From the NCBI GenBank assembly GCA_945919075.1, contig CAMEIX010000004.1:1-64000 (forward strand): 64,000 nucleotides of DNA. The letters run 5' to 3'. Source of the DNA: an uncultured Lachnospiraceae bacterium (lineage in GTDB: Bacteria; Bacillota; Clostridia; Lachnospirales; Lachnospiraceae). The translations under genes were made by a program, and so were the position numbers. The notes beneath the pieces are model-generated. The model saw nothing but the letters and a program-made list of their open reading frames with translations. It ran no database searches and was not told where the DNA came from. Below, piece by piece: positions 46,806 through 56,107 of the stretch (within the stretch, counting starts at the first letter, position 1; the number at the start of each line of letters is the position of its first letter).

Positions 46806-47786
46806 TTAATTAGATTCTTTGATTTCATAATATTTAACATTCATTTGTGGAAATTTTGAACTATAGAAATCGTATAATCCATCCAATTCACCATAGCAAA
46901 TAATAATATCGCCTTCCAATATGCGAGACTTTTCTATTTGGCTATCATCTATAAAAATATAAAACGGATCCTCAATATAACAACCGTAAGTACTCCGAGT
47001 ATAAATCATATACATAGATTTTCCGTCCTTATTTTCTTCTACGATATAAGAAACCTCCCCCTTAATTACGGCATTCTTACCTTTATAGTCATCCGGAGTA
47101 CGGGCAATAGACTTATAAGATATGGATTCACAAGCCCCCTTATACCATTTCATTTTTTCCTCATCATATAATTCATAATCCTCATTTTCTACTTCCTCGC
47201 CACAAACTATACATAATTTTGCTTTTTTACCGCCTTCATAGAAAGTAGCTTCTTTTACGACCTCCCATTCTCCAGGTTCATGCCCTAAAGCCGGAATTTC
47301 AGATTTTACTGTTTCTCCGCAGACTGTACACTTTCCTTCACCGGTACCCTGCTTTGTACAGGTGGGTTCGACGCTTGTTACAATCTCGTCTATTTTATGT
47401 CCTAAAGGTTCACCTTCTTTATCTTTACAAACAGAACATATTTTAGGTTCGGTACAGGTTGCAACCTCCCACTGGTGTCCTAATGCTTCCCCTTCAATCT
47501 GTCCACAAACAGAACATGTCTTGGGTTCGGTACAGGTTGCCGGTGTCCATTTATGTCCTATTGGATCCCCTTCAGTTTCCCCGCACACAGAACAGGACTT
47601 AGGCTTTATACAGTCAGCATTCTCCCACTGATGGTCTGCAATACCCCCTTCTGTCTCTCCACATAATTTGCATGTTGCCGGTTTCTGGCATGTCGCTGCC
47701 TCAAATTCATGTTTACAACCACATCCTGCCAGAACACCCATTAAAACTGATACTCCTAATATCAGCTGTACTAATTTCTTAACCAT
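46806..47786 (-). CDS. Cysteine-repeat lipoprotein
   Basis: A 326-residue lipoprotein with signal peptide and lipobox VLAGC. Residues 25-135 are four to five units of about 24 residues of the type GHxWxxATCTEPKTCSVCGxxEG, a pattern of CxxC pairs and His seen in Clostridia surface proteins and suited to metal binding. A further CTVCG and CIVCG follow. The last 110 residues form a beta-rich, possibly OB-fold domain (NAVIKGEVSYIVEENKDG). AAGGAGG lies 7 nt before the ATG and overlaps the end of the zinc-ribbon gene. Confidence 0.75.
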   Translation of the reverse strand: MVKKLVQLILGVSVLMGVLAGCGCKHEFEAATCQKPATCKLCGETEGGIADHQWENADCIKPKSCSVCGETEGDPIGHKWTPATCTEPKTCSVCGQIEGEALGHQWEVATCTEPKICSVCKDKEGEPLGHKIDEIVTSVEPTCTKQGTGEGKCTVCGETVKSEIPALGHEPGEWEVVKEATFYEGGKKAKLCIVCGEEVENEDYELYDEEKMKWYKGACESISYKSIARTPDDYKGKNAVIKGEVSYIVEENKDGKSMYMIYTRSTYGCYIEDPFYIFIDDSQIEKSRILEGDIIICYGELDGLYDFYSSKFPQMNVKYYEIKESN

Positions 47787-47965
47787 AGTTTTTCCTCCTT
47801 ATGTATACTAATATTATTGTTAATCCCTTGTTTCCTGCATTGCTTACATATTTTATACGGGATTAATCTTTTCTTTATTTTCTGAAACCCAAAAATCACA
47901 ATGATTTCATCAATATCTCTTGCTTCAATACCACATATGCCACATTTAATCATCACTTCGTTCAT
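47771..47965 (-). CDS. Small zinc-ribbon protein
   Basis: A 64-residue protein beginning MNEVMIKCGICGIEARDIDE and carrying a second pair in YKICKQCRKQG, so four Cys at zinc-ribbon spacing. GGAG precedes the chosen ATG by 9 nt; an ATG two codons earlier is too close to that site. Its C-terminus overlaps the start of the lipoprotein gene by 16 nt, which supports co-expression. No function assigned. Confidence 0.55.
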   Translation of the reverse strand: MNEVMIKCGICGIEARDIDEIIVIFGFQKIKKRLIPYKICKQCRKQGINNNISIHKEEKLWLRN

Positions 47966-48007
47966 TTTCATTTTCTCCTTCCTCAACATCTGTTCCACAA
48001 CCCAAAC

Positions 48008-48349
48008 TTAACACTCCTCCTCCCCCGGTCTTAAAACTTTATATCCATAGGATTCCAAAATAGTAATTACTTCCGATGTAATATTTACATTTGGATTTTT
48101 ATCCTCTCGGTTCTTGCTACCAATAATCCGGTACATCTCATCCACTGATACATTTATAACCGTGGAGAGCCTTTTTAGATTATCCCTGTCCGGAATTCCG
48201 CCATCGGTCTCCCACTTGGCCACTGCAGATTTCGAAACATATATTTTATCTGCCAACTCCTCCTGTGTCATATGCAGCATTCTCCGTCTGCCGGATATAA
48301 ATCGGCCTAAAGTTATTTGTTCTCCCATTCCTCTAATCACCCCTTTCAC
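48008..48349 (-). CDS. XRE-family transcriptional regulator
   Basis: A 113-residue protein with an N-terminal Cro/C1-type HTH: ITLGRFISGRRRMLHMTQEELADKI, then VSKSAVAKWETDGGIPDRDNLKRL. The short C-terminal tail could mediate dimerisation. The long frame starts at GTG; the ATG seven codons on is also possible. It heads the set with the zinc-ribbon and lipoprotein genes and likely controls them, perhaps through the palindrome at 48391-48403. Confidence 0.85.
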   Translation of the reverse strand: MKGVIRGMGEQITLGRFISGRRRMLHMTQEELADKIYVSKSAVAKWETDGGIPDRDNLKRLSTVINVSVDEMYRIIGSKNREDKNPNVNITSEVITILESYGYKVLRPGEEEC

Positions 48350-48390
48350 ATTGTAAAATTCCCAGTCTTAACACTCAAATTACTTTATCC

Positions 48391-48403
48391 TTACGCTGCG
48401 TAA
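48391..48403. promoter_or_regulatory. Candidate operator upstream of the XRE gene
   Basis: TTACGC and GCGTAA flank one central base, a perfect 13-bp palindrome about 45 nt upstream of the XRE regulator gene. Size and symmetry suit a small HTH dimer. Confidence 0.35.
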
Positions 48404-48441
48404 ACCTTTATTGAATACAAGTTCAGAATAACATTTTACAC

Positions 48442-48473
48442 AAAAAAATATCCCCACCAAAAAGGTGAGGATT
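48442..48473 (-). terminator. Terminator of the kinase/partner operon
   Basis: On the minus strand ATCCTCACC pairs with GGTGGGGAT around a TTTTT loop and exits into ATTTTTTT, 13 nt past the stop codon of the partner gene. Confidence 0.85.
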
Positions 48474-48485
48474 GTATATGTTTTA

Positions 48486-48953
48486 TTATTTAATATCTTT
48501 GGACAACTTTAGAAGCCCTTGTTTTTCCAGTATATCATCAATCTCAAAGAGCTCATATATTCTGTTGTGAATGGCAACTATAATACAGGCATCTCGTTTG
48601 TCCTTGGCATATAAGGGATGCATTCCGTATAATTTAAGCGCTTTATTGGTTTCATCTACTGATAAATGTCCTACTATGCACATTCGAAGTATCAGATTCC
48701 TATCCGACGTGTGCTTTTCCATCCTAAGAATTTTTTCACCATACGACTCTGACTCTCCGATTCCAATATAAATGTCCTTTAGTCTGATATTCTTTGCTTC
48801 TATAATATCTTTCATGTAATAGTAAAATGCCTTCTTCGCATTGACCATACTCGAATTATTTTCTTTATAAAAATTTTCCAGTTGATTCGGCTTCATATCA
48901 TTTAGCAGCTTTTCAACCTCGCCTGTATTTTTTTCTTCCACAACCATTCTCAT
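48486..48953 (-). CDS. Unknown helical protein coupled to the Ser/Thr kinase
   Basis: A 155-residue soluble, mostly helical protein. The middle (DIIEAKNIRLKDIYIGIGESESYGEKILR, read in two parts: residues about 50-80) looks like a degenerate XRE-type HTH, followed by LSVDETNKALKLYGMHPLYAKDKRD. Its ATG overlaps the kinase stop codon (ATGA), so it is translationally coupled to and probably a partner or substrate of that kinase. A terminator follows. Confidence 0.6.
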   Translation of the reverse strand: MRMVVEEKNTGEVEKLLNDMKPNQLENFYKENNSSMVNAKKAFYYYMKDIIEAKNIRLKDIYIGIGESESYGEKILRMEKHTSDRNLILRMCIVGHLSVDETNKALKLYGMHPLYAKDKRDACIIVAIHNRIYELFEIDDILEKQGLLKLSKDIK

Positions 48954-50038
48954 ATCCTTTCCAGCGCAACAATCAATTCCTCCGCGGTGTACCGCATCTT
49001 AGGTTCTAAACTAATACATTTTTCAATAATGTCCCAGACAGGTCCGGCTGCTTTTTCTTCCTTTGGCATCTTTCCTGTAATCATAACATTAAGAATCATA
49101 CCCACAGCATATATGTCCGATTTTTCAGAGGATGCTGAAAAACCATAACCAAACTGTTCCGGTGCTGCATAGTATAATGTGCCATAAAGTTTCGTATCTT
49201 CTGTCTCTTCAGGTTTGTACCATTTTGCAACATTGATGTCCAACAAGTACACAGTTTCTTCATTGGAAATGATAATGTTTGACGGTTTTATATCTCTATG
49301 TATAATCGCCTTTTCTCCACCATGAAGCTCTTTCAAAATTTTACAAATGGATATTGCAATCTCTATCGCCTTATCTTGCGCCAAATATCCATCCTTTAAC
49401 ACTTCAGAAAGTGTTTTTCCTTCCACATATTCTTCAATCACCACCAGGTTATTGCTTCCCTCATAGATGGCAATCAAACGTGGCATATAGGCAATGCGAT
49501 TCTCCTTAAGATACTGATACACGCTAAGGTCATATTCCTTAAGGTATTTTTTTACGTAAAACTGTCCATTCTCCAGGCTTTTCACCATCATAATATCACT
49601 TCGACCGTTAATAAAGCCAACTTCCTCGTAATCAGAAAGTGCTAATACTTCAGCATCGGACAAGCCCTTATAGGGATTCTGTAAACTTGTCTGATATTCA
49701 TCCTCGGATAAATACATTTCGGATTCGTCTATCCTATTAATAAAACCACATTCTGTACATTTCCAGTTACCGCAGTTTTCTGCAAAGCCATCCTGCATAT
49801 TCAGCATGTTACCACAACCATCACAGATCCACGCAATGTCCTCCTTAGCATCCACTTTCGGGTTAATTAACATCTCTCCGCAACCCTTACAATTCCAGAA
49901 TGGCAGACTGTTGCTATACCCTTTTTGAAGAGTTAGATTTGCCTCACACCTGGGGCAAAATTCATACGCAGGTTCCCATGCCCCCTCATCCTGATTTCGA
50001 TATTCCATTTTCTTTATCAATGTATCAAATAGTCCCAT
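48950..50038 (-). CDS. Zinc-ribbon Ser/Thr protein kinase
   Basis: A 362-residue soluble kinase. Residues 25-105 hold three zinc-ribbon-like units (CPRC/CKGCG, CDGCG/CTECG and related pairs). The Hanks-type kinase domain begins near 135, with probable ATP-binding Lys in FYVKKYL, catalytic loop IIHRDIKPSNIII, Mg-binding Asp in LLDINVAKW (DIN replacing DFG) and YAAPEQFG. There is no transmembrane helix or PASTA tail. It is coupled to a small helical protein that may be its target. A kinase in an accessory island next to a defence helicase is suggestive, but antiphage function is not shown. Confidence 0.85.
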   Translation of the reverse strand: MGLFDTLIKKMEYRNQDEGAWEPAYEFCPRCEANLTLQKGYSNSLPFWNCKGCGEMLINPKVDAKEDIAWICDGCGNMLNMQDGFAENCGNWKCTECGFINRIDESEMYLSEDEYQTSLQNPYKGLSDAEVLALSDYEEVGFINGRSDIMMVKSLENGQFYVKKYLKEYDLSVYQYLKENRIAYMPRLIAIYEGSNNLVVIEEYVEGKTLSEVLKDGYLAQDKAIEIAISICKILKELHGGEKAIIHRDIKPSNIIISNEETVYLLDINVAKWYKPEETEDTKLYGTLYYAAPEQFGYGFSASSEKSDIYAVGMILNVMITGKMPKEEKAAGPVWDIIEKCISLEPKMRYTAEELIVALERI

Positions 50039-50115
50039 TCCATGCTATCTCCTTATATTTATTATGCAAAATAATAAAGTAAATAGCAATAAATATCTTT
50101 TCTATGGGGCTGTTT

Positions 50116-50350
50116 TCCGCGGGGCATATTTTCTTTCTCGCGGGGCATATTTCCTCCTTCACGGGGTTTAAACCCCGCCTTTCGTCTCTCCTGCCCCGCT
50201 GGACATGTTTTTTTCCCCTCGCGGGGCTTATTTCCTCCTTCGCAGGGTTTAAACCCCGCCTTTCGTCTCTCCTGCCCCGCTAAGAGGAATATTTGCCCAG
50301 CGAAGAGGAATATATGCACCAGTGGCTTGCATTTTCCCCCTCGCGGGGCC
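50116..50350. repeat. GC-rich nested palindromic repeat array
   Basis: Two 61-bp copies (50140-50200 and 50221-50281, period 81) share GCGGGGC at the left, a central GGGTTTAAACCC palindrome, and GCCCCGC at the right, so each can fold as a hairpin within a hairpin. Further GCGGGGC motifs occur near 50118 and 50342. Much higher in GC than the surroundings. An open frame of 96 codons across it is low-complexity and probably not a gene. Confidence 0.75.
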
Positions 50351-50413
50351 AATATGCCTCTCTACATTAAAATCCCAATAACCGCAACAGCTTTTATTTG
50401 CCGGACATTTTCA

Positions 50414-50441
50414 TTGACTGAGTGAATGAACCGATTATAAT
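50414..50441 (+). promoter_or_regulatory. Promoter of the HExxH protein gene
   Basis: TTGACT (50414-50419) and TATAAT (50436-50441) are separated by 16 nt. The leader of about 125 nt can form TTTAGGG/CCCTAAA pairing near 50458-50495 but matches no riboswitch I know. Confidence 0.65.
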
Positions 50442-50573
50442 AGATATAAATCAGTATGTTTAGGGGATTTTGCAAATATATCCCAAACCCTAAAAGAATC
50501 CCTCCGGGGTATCATGCAGAATCACAGTAGCTAAATCATTTTATTGCAGACTTATATTCTATAGGAGAACCAT

Positions 50574-51263
50574 ATGTTAAATATTTCAGAACCTTTTACC
50601 CTGAAAAGAAAGTATTTTTCCGTAATATGTGATATAGAGTGTCGCGAAAACTGTGAAAAAATGGCAACTATTCTGGAGCAGGAAATGCAGCGAATCATGG
50701 ATTTCTTCGGACTGAAAGAACTGTCACGAAATCTGATGATTTATATGACTTCCGACAGAGAAGTATATAAAGCACATATGGAAAAGATAGCCGGACAAAA
50801 TGAGGCAATTCAGTACTTTGACTGGATGATTGCCGATACCTATGACGATGATATTAATCTTTTGTCTTTGGAAGCCTGCCATGAGATTGAAATGCATAAA
50901 GAATTTGACGAAGAGGAATACAGAAAGCTCATTGTGCACGAATTTGTTCACATCTGCCACCGCCACTGTTTTTGCAGGACAGTGACCTGGGACAAATTCT
51001 GTGTCTGGTTCTGGGAGGCTCTGGCAACCATTCTGTCCGGTCAGAATTACCCGGATATTCAAATTGAATGCACGCCCGAACAGCTCCTGACGCAGTTTCC
51101 CGATATTCCCGATTCCTACACGATAGCCAACAACATCGGAAAATATATGCTGAAAACAATGTCCCATGAGAAGATACTGCATTACATATACCAACCGGAA
51201 GATCTGGCAAATGACCTTGCGGAAATTCTGGAACAGATGAAAAAAGTACCCGTCACCATGTAG
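50574..51263 (+). CDS. Putative zinc metallopeptidase-like protein (HExxH)
   Basis: A 229-residue cytosolic protein. LIVHEFVHICHRH contains HExxH, and WFWEALATILSG about 30 residues later supplies the third-ligand Glu pattern of gluzincin-type (MA clan) peptidases. There is no signal peptide, so any substrate is intracellular. GGAG lies just upstream of the ATG. It is convergent with alaS and shares its terminator. Substrate unknown. Confidence 0.75.
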   Translation: MLNISEPFTLKRKYFSVICDIECRENCEKMATILEQEMQRIMDFFGLKELSRNLMIYMTSDREVYKAHMEKIAGQNEAIQYFDWMIADTYDDDINLLSLEACHEIEMHKEFDEEEYRKLIVHEFVHICHRHCFCRTVTWDKFCVWFWEALATILSGQNYPDIQIECTPEQLLTQFPDIPDSYTIANNIGKYMLKTMSHEKILHYIYQPEDLANDLAEILEQMKKVPVTM

Positions 51264-51279
51264 GTTTCGGGTACTCTTC
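51241..51279. terminator. Bidirectional terminator between the HExxH gene and alaS
   Basis: AGTACCCG (51245-51252) and CGGGTACT (51268-51275) pair perfectly, with an A-run to the left (T-run on the minus strand) and CTTCTT to the right. Confidence 0.8.
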
Positions 51280-51287
51280 TTATGATT

Positions 51288-53939
51288 CTATAACTGACTT
51301 TCCAGGACCTTGGCTGCTTCTTCAATTGCTGCCGGAATACCTGCAGGATTTTTGCCTCCTGCCTGTGCCATATTGGGTCTTCCGCCGCCACCGCCGCCAA
51401 CATGTGCCGCAATGCCTTTAATAAGGTTTCCTGCGTGGGCTCCTTTTGCCACTGCACCATCGGTAGCCATGGCAACCATATTGACCTTGCCATCGGAATC
51501 GGAAAGAAGTACGACTACGCCTTCTCCGATTTTTGCTTTCAGGGAATCACCTAAGTCACGCAGTCCGTTCATATCCACGCCGCTTACGCTGCTGGCAAGA
51601 AGTTTCACACCTTTCACTTCTTTCACCTGGTTCATAACATCACCAAGCGCATCCTTTGCTGCCTTTGCCTTTAAGGATTCATTCTCACTTTGCAGACTCT
51701 TGATATCAGCCATCACATGTTCACATTTTTCAACCAGATTATCGGGAGTGGTCTTTAACACCTTTGCTGCTGCGTAAAGTTTCTCCTCCATCTCTTTATA
51801 GTATGCTAAAACATTATCGCCGGTAATGGCTTCAATACGGCGGACACCTGCTGCGACGCCGTTTTCGGAAAGGATTTTGAAAGAACCGATTGTACCGGTA
51901 TTCTTCACATGGGTACCGCCACAAAGTTCCTTAGAGAAATCTCCCATGGAAACTACGCGGACACTCTCCCCATATTTCTCACCGAAAAGTGCCATTGCAC
52001 CGCTCTTCTTTGCGTCCTCAATGCTCATGATATCGGTTACCACGTCGATACCTTCGCCAATCTTTTCATTTACCAGTTCTTCCACTCTGGCAATTTCTTC
52101 TGTAGTCATTGCCTGGGAATGGCTGAAGTCAAAACGGGTCCTTCCTGCATCCTGGTAGGAACCCTGCTGTTCTACATGGTCTCCGAGCACCACCTGAAGT
52201 GCCTTCTGAAGCAGATGGGTTGCAGAGTGGTTCTTGCAGGTATTGCTACGGGTGGTAGCATCCACCTTAAGAGTAGCCACATCACCGACTTTCATAGTAC
52301 CGGAAACCACCTTGCCGATGTGTCCGATTCTGCCGCCGGATAATTTGACGGTATCGGTTACCTCAAAAGTACCTTCTTTCGTGCTAATGCTGCCGATATC
52401 CCCCTTCTGACCACCCATGGTAGCATAGAAAGGTGTTTTTGCGACTACGATAGTTCCTGCCTCACCGGCATTTAAAACATCTTTTCTATCGCTTTCATCT
52501 GCAAGGGCAAGAATCTTTTCTTCGCCGGTCAGGGTATCATAACCGGTAAATTCGCTGACAATTTCATCGGAAAGGTCATCAAACAGACCTGCACCAACAT
52601 TCAGTTTTGCAGAGAAGTTCTGGTTTTCACGTGCCTTCTGCTTCTGCTCTTCCATAGCAGCCGCAAATCCTGCTTCGTCAACCTTTAAGCCTTCTTCCTG
52701 TGCAAGTTCTATGGTAAGTTCAATCGGGAATCCAAAGGTATCATAAAGATAGAATGCGGATTTTCCATCGATTTCGCTTACCTTTTCTTCTCTCTTGGTA
52801 TCCAAAATTTTCTTGAATTCCTTCATACCGTTTTCCAGTGTGCTTTCAAAACGGTCGATTTCCTTCTTCAGTTCGCTTAAGATAAATTCACGATTCTTTA
52901 CTAAAAGCGGATAGCTCTCAGCATAAATGTTATCGATAAACATGGACGCAATCTTTAAGATATTGTCCTTTGTCAGGTTCAGAGCACGCGCATGTCTGAC
53001 CGCACGGCGGATAAGACGGCGAAGTACATAGCCTGCTCCCGCATTGGACGGAAGGAGTTTGGCTTCGTCCCCGATTAACATCACGCTGGTACGGGTATGG
53101 TCTGCCAGAATTCTCATGGATCTGGTCAGCTTTTCATCCTGCTCATATTTCACGCCGGAAGCCTCTTCAATATAGGCAATAACCGGTGCAAAGAGGTCTA
53201 CACGGTAAACATCCTTCGTACCATTTAAGAATGCCAGAATACGTTCAAGACCCCAGCCGGTATCCACATTCTTCTTTTGCAAAGGCGTCAGATGGCCGTC
53301 CTGATGCTTTTCATACTGCATAAAAACATCATTACCAAGTTCGGTATACTTACCACAATGACATCCGGGACCGCAATCCGGACCGCAATCCGGTCTGTCT
53401 GCGATATAGAACATTTCACTGTCGGGACCGCAGGGACCATATTCCAGTCCCCACCAGTTATCTTCTGCGGGAAGATAATAGATATTCTCCTTCTTAAATC
53501 CGGAGGCAATTCGGTACTGTGCACCTTCCTCATCCCTGGGAGCATTTTCGTCACCTGCAAATACGGTTGCTGCAAGGTGATCTGCATCAAAACCAAATAC
53601 CTCAGTCAAAAGTTCAAAACTCCACTGGCAGCGTTCCTTCTTGAAATAATCGCCAAGGCTCCAGCTACCCATCATTTCAAAGAAAGTAACATGGCTCTTA
53701 TCGCCCACGGAATCAATATCATTGGTACGTACACAGCCCTGTACATTACAGAGTCTGGTTCCCAAAGGATGCTTCTGTCCCAAAAGATAAGGCATAAGGG
53801 GCTGCATACCTGCCACATTAAACATAACACCGGTAGAACCGTCGGAAACTAAGGATACGGCTCCTACGTCTACATGTCCGCGGTCTATATAAAACTGTTT
53901 CCAGGTCTTTCTTAATTCATCAGATGTGAATTGTCTCAT
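51288..53939 (-). CDS. alaS: Alanyl-tRNA synthetase
   Basis: An 883-residue class II synthetase. The N-terminal catalytic domain shows LRKTWKQFYIDRGH, VRTNDIDSVGDKSHVTFFEM and GSWSLGDYF; the editing domain carries NHSATHLLQKAL and the Cys/His pair LCGGTHV; the C-terminal C-Ala domain ends with AHVGGGGGGRPNMAQAGG. AAGGAG lies 7 nt upstream of the ATG. It follows glyS after a 74-nt gap with two hairpins and no T-box. Length and motifs are normal. Confidence 0.97.
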   Translation of the reverse strand: MRQFTSDELRKTWKQFYIDRGHVDVGAVSLVSDGSTGVMFNVAGMQPLMPYLLGQKHPLGTRLCNVQGCVRTNDIDSVGDKSHVTFFEMMGSWSLGDYFKKERCQWSFELLTEVFGFDADHLAATVFAGDENAPRDEEGAQYRIASGFKKENIYYLPAEDNWWGLEYGPCGPDSEMFYIADRPDCGPDCGPGCHCGKYTELGNDVFMQYEKHQDGHLTPLQKKNVDTGWGLERILAFLNGTKDVYRVDLFAPVIAYIEEASGVKYEQDEKLTRSMRILADHTRTSVMLIGDEAKLLPSNAGAGYVLRRLIRRAVRHARALNLTKDNILKIASMFIDNIYAESYPLLVKNREFILSELKKEIDRFESTLENGMKEFKKILDTKREEKVSEIDGKSAFYLYDTFGFPIELTIELAQEEGLKVDEAGFAAAMEEQKQKARENQNFSAKLNVGAGLFDDLSDEIVSEFTGYDTLTGEEKILALADESDRKDVLNAGEAGTIVVAKTPFYATMGGQKGDIGSISTKEGTFEVTDTVKLSGGRIGHIGKVVSGTMKVGDVATLKVDATTRSNTCKNHSATHLLQKALQVVLGDHVEQQGSYQDAGRTRFDFSHSQAMTTEEIARVEELVNEKIGEGIDVVTDIMSIEDAKKSGAMALFGEKYGESVRVVSMGDFSKELCGGTHVKNTGTIGSFKILSENGVAAGVRRIEAITGDNVLAYYKEMEEKLYAAAKVLKTTPDNLVEKCEHVMADIKSLQSENESLKAKAAKDALGDVMNQVKEVKGVKLLASSVSGVDMNGLRDLGDSLKAKIGEGVVVLLSDSDGKVNMVAMATDGAVAKGAHAGNLIKGIAAHVGGGGGGRPNMAQAGGKNPAGIPAAIEEAAKVLESQL

Positions 53940-53956
53940 TATCGTTCTCCTTTACT

Positions 53957-54003
53957 TGTTCCGATTCGTAGAATCGTGAACTTATGCACTCATCAGTGCG
54001 CTT
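53957..54003. repeat. Two-hairpin intergenic element, diverged copy of the 1-102 repeat
   Basis: CGATTC-GTA-GAATCG (53962-53976) is followed by TGAACTTAT and GCACT-CATC-AGTGC (53986-53999), the same order, spacing and flanking TGTTC/GAAC words as the repeat unit at the window start. It lies between glyS and alaS on the shared transcript. Confidence 0.6.
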
Positions 54004-54013
54004 CCTCTTCATT

Positions 54014-55402
54014 TTAGAAAGTAAATTTATCTGCGAAGTAAGCGTCCAGATCCGCAATTGCTACTCTTTCCTGCTCCATGGAGTCACGGAAACGAACGGT
54101 TACACAGCCATCGGTCTCGGAATCGAAATCATATGTAATACAGAAGGGTGTTCCGATTTCATCCTGACGACGATATCTCTTACCGATTGCTCCTCTGTCA
54201 TCAAATTCACAGTTGTACTTTTTGGAAAGCTGGGTAAATACCTTTTCTGCGCCCTCATTTAATTTCTTGGAAAGCGGAAGCACACCAATCTTAACCGGTG
54301 CCAGTGCAGGATGGAAATGAAGCACGGTACGTACATCGCCGCCTTCTAATTCTTCCTCGTCATATGCGGCACAAAGGAATGCCAGAACAACACGGTCTGC
54401 ACCCAGAGAAGGCTCTACTACATAAGGAATGTATCTTTCATTCTTGGTATCATCAAAGTAGGACATGTCTTCACCGGATGTGTTAGCATGCTGGGTTAAA
54501 TCGTAGTCGGTTCTGTCTGCAATACCCCAGAGTTCGCCCCAGCCGAAGGGGAATAAGAACTCGATATCCGTGGTTCCCTTACTGTAGAAGCAAAGTTCCT
54601 CCGGAGAATGGTCACGAAGACGGATTTCATCCTCTTTCATACCGAGGGAGAACAGCCAGTCACGGCAGAATCCTCTCCAATACTGGAACCATTCCATATC
54701 GGTACCGGGTTCACAGAAGAATTCCAGTTCCATCTGTTCGAATTCTCTGGTACGGAAGGTAAAGTTTCCGGGTGTAATCTCGTTACGGAAGGACTTACCA
54801 ATCTGACCAATACCGAAAGGAATCTTCTTACGGCTTGTTCTCTGCACATTTTTGAAGTTTACAAAAATACCCTGTGCGGTTTCGGGACGTAAATATACGG
54901 TATTCTTTGCATCTTCCGTAACACCCTGGAAGGTTTTGAACATTAAGTTAAACTGTCTGATATCCGTGAAATTGTGCTTTCCGCAGGAAGGACAGGGAAT
55001 ATTATTCTCTTCCACAAAGTTCTTCATCTTTTCCTGACTCCATGCGTCAACGCTTTCTTCCAGTTTGATTCCTTTTTCTTCACAGAAATCCTCAATTAAT
55101 TTATCTGCACGGAAACGTTCATGACATTCCTTACAATCCATTAACGGATCGGAGAATCCGCCTAAGTGACCGCTTGCCACCCATGTCTGGGGATTCATGA
55201 GAATGGCACAGTCAACACCTACGTTGTAGGGATTTTCCATAACAAATTTCTGCCACCATGCCTTTTTTACATTGTTCTTTAATTCCACGCCCAGGTTACC
55301 GTAGTCCCAGGTATTGGCAAGTCCTCCGTAAATCTCAGAACCGGGATACACAAATCCCCTTGCCTTTGCCAGTGCTACGATTTTCTCCATTGTCTTTTCC
55401 AT
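54014..55402 (-). CDS. glyS: Glycyl-tRNA synthetase (single-chain, alpha2 type)
   Basis: A 462-residue class II enzyme of the homodimeric type (also called glyQS). [21 protein letters not shown] is motif-rich for this family, and [37 protein letters not shown] and [17 protein letters not shown] [13 protein letters not shown] give the three class II motifs. Cys pairs CKEC and CPSCG form a zinc site in the insertion. AGGAGG lies 7 nt before the ATG. Co-transcribed with the upstream lipoprotein and probably with alaS. Confidence 0.96.
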   Translation of the reverse strand: MEKTMEKIVALAKARGFVYPGSEIYGGLANTWDYGNLGVELKNNVKKAWWQKFVMENPYNVGVDCAILMNPQTWVASGHLGGFSDPLMDCKECHERFRADKLIEDFCEEKGIKLEESVDAWSQEKMKNFVEENNIPCPSCGKHNFTDIRQFNLMFKTFQGVTEDAKNTVYLRPETAQGIFVNFKNVQRTSRKKIPFGIGQIGKSFRNEITPGNFTFRTREFEQMELEFFCEPGTDMEWFQYWRGFCRDWLFSLGMKEDEIRLRDHSPEELCFYSKGTTDIEFLFPFGWGELWGIADRTDYDLTQHANTSGEDMSYFDDTKNERYIPYVVEPSLGADRVVLAFLCAAYDEEELEGGDVRTVLHFHPALAPVKIGVLPLSKKLNEGAEKVFTQLSKKYNCEFDDRGAIGKRYRRQDEIGTPFCITYDFDSETDGCVTVRFRDSMEQERVAIADLDAYFADKFTF

Positions 55403-55413
55403 GATAATTCCTC

Positions 55414-56031
55414 CTATTTCATGATCACATAGGTGAACTCTTCACTATGTGTTATAATGCTGTTATTTTTTAATTCCGCTCCTGCCGTCATGTACTGCAT
55501 TTTGCCGGGGATACTTACTGTCATGTCCTCTTCCACTATGAGAACCTTAAAGTCCTTCATCTGTGTAAGATCCGTAAGTCCAAGCTCCTTTTTCTCTCCC
55601 TTGGCATTTACAAACTCTCCGTCAAAAGCAAATCCCGAGTTTCTGGCTTCCTCAACGGTACCGTAGAAACAGGTTTTCCCATTAAACTTGCGGTAATCTT
55701 CTCCTGTGGCATATTCTATCACAACGCACACGCTCTTCACGGATTGTCCTTCGTTTTCCACCGTAATCTCTTCTGCCGTTTCCAAGGTGATTGCTCCGGC
55801 GTTTTCATAGGAAGCAATTTCTTCCTCAATCTGAGTCTTCAGTCCGTCCACCGTATAATAGTCCTTATCAAAAGGCTCTACAATGGTTGCCGTAATTTTG
55901 CCATCCTTGCTTACCGCAAGGCCGGTAACCTCCTGTGCAGAGGACCTGCCTGTGCACCCGGTCAGTACAAAGACCTGGCAAAACAGAATGAGACATGCAA
56001 GAAAAACGCCTGATTTTCTTGTTTTACGCAT
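55414..56031 (-). CDS. Conserved lipoprotein
   Basis: A 205-residue protein with signal peptide ([20 protein letters not shown]) and lipobox LTGC, followed by a beta-rich domain that recurs in two similar halves ([18 protein letters not shown] and [18 protein letters not shown]). GAGGAG lies 8 nt before the chosen ATG; an ATG seven codons earlier includes that site. First gene of the glyS transcript, 11 nt upstream of glyS. Function unknown. Confidence 0.7.
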   Translation of the reverse strand: MRKTRKSGVFLACLILFCQVFVLTGCTGRSSAQEVTGLAVSKDGKITATIVEPFDKDYYTVDGLKTQIEEEIASYENAGAITLETAEEITVENEGQSVKSVCVVIEYATGEDYRKFNGKTCFYGTVEEARNSGFAFDGEFVNAKGEKKELGLTDLTQMKDFKVLIVEEDMTVSIPGKMQYMTAGAELKNNSIITHSEEFTYVIMK

Positions 56032-56078
56032 ATTCTTTTCTCCTCGTTTCATTCGGTATCTAAAAAATACCAGCCTCT

Positions 56079-56107
56079 ATTATACCCAACTTGTTTTGGT
56101 TTTTCAA
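56079..56107 (-). promoter_or_regulatory. Promoter of the lipoprotein-glyS-alaS operon
   Basis: On the minus strand TTGAAA (56102-56107) and TATAAT (56079-56084) are separated by 17 nt, overlapping the recO stop codon. A GGTAT/ATACC hairpin lies in the short leader. Confidence 0.65.

Noticed and set aside
50062..50352. 96-codon minus-strand frame
   Set aside because: It spans the GC-rich palindromic repeats, translates to low-complexity Gly/Arg/Lys repeats, and lacks a clear ribosome binding site.
50458..50560. Riboswitch in the leader of the HExxH gene
   Set aside because: A short TTTAGGG/CCCTAAA pairing exists, but no known aptamer pattern matches.
53277..53852. 191-codon plus-strand frame antisense to alaS
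   Set aside because: It lies fully within the well-conserved alaS coding sequence and has no recognisable domain.
53940..54013. Possible T-box leader before alaS
   Set aside because: The gap is only 74 nt, with no T-box sequence and no specifier loop.
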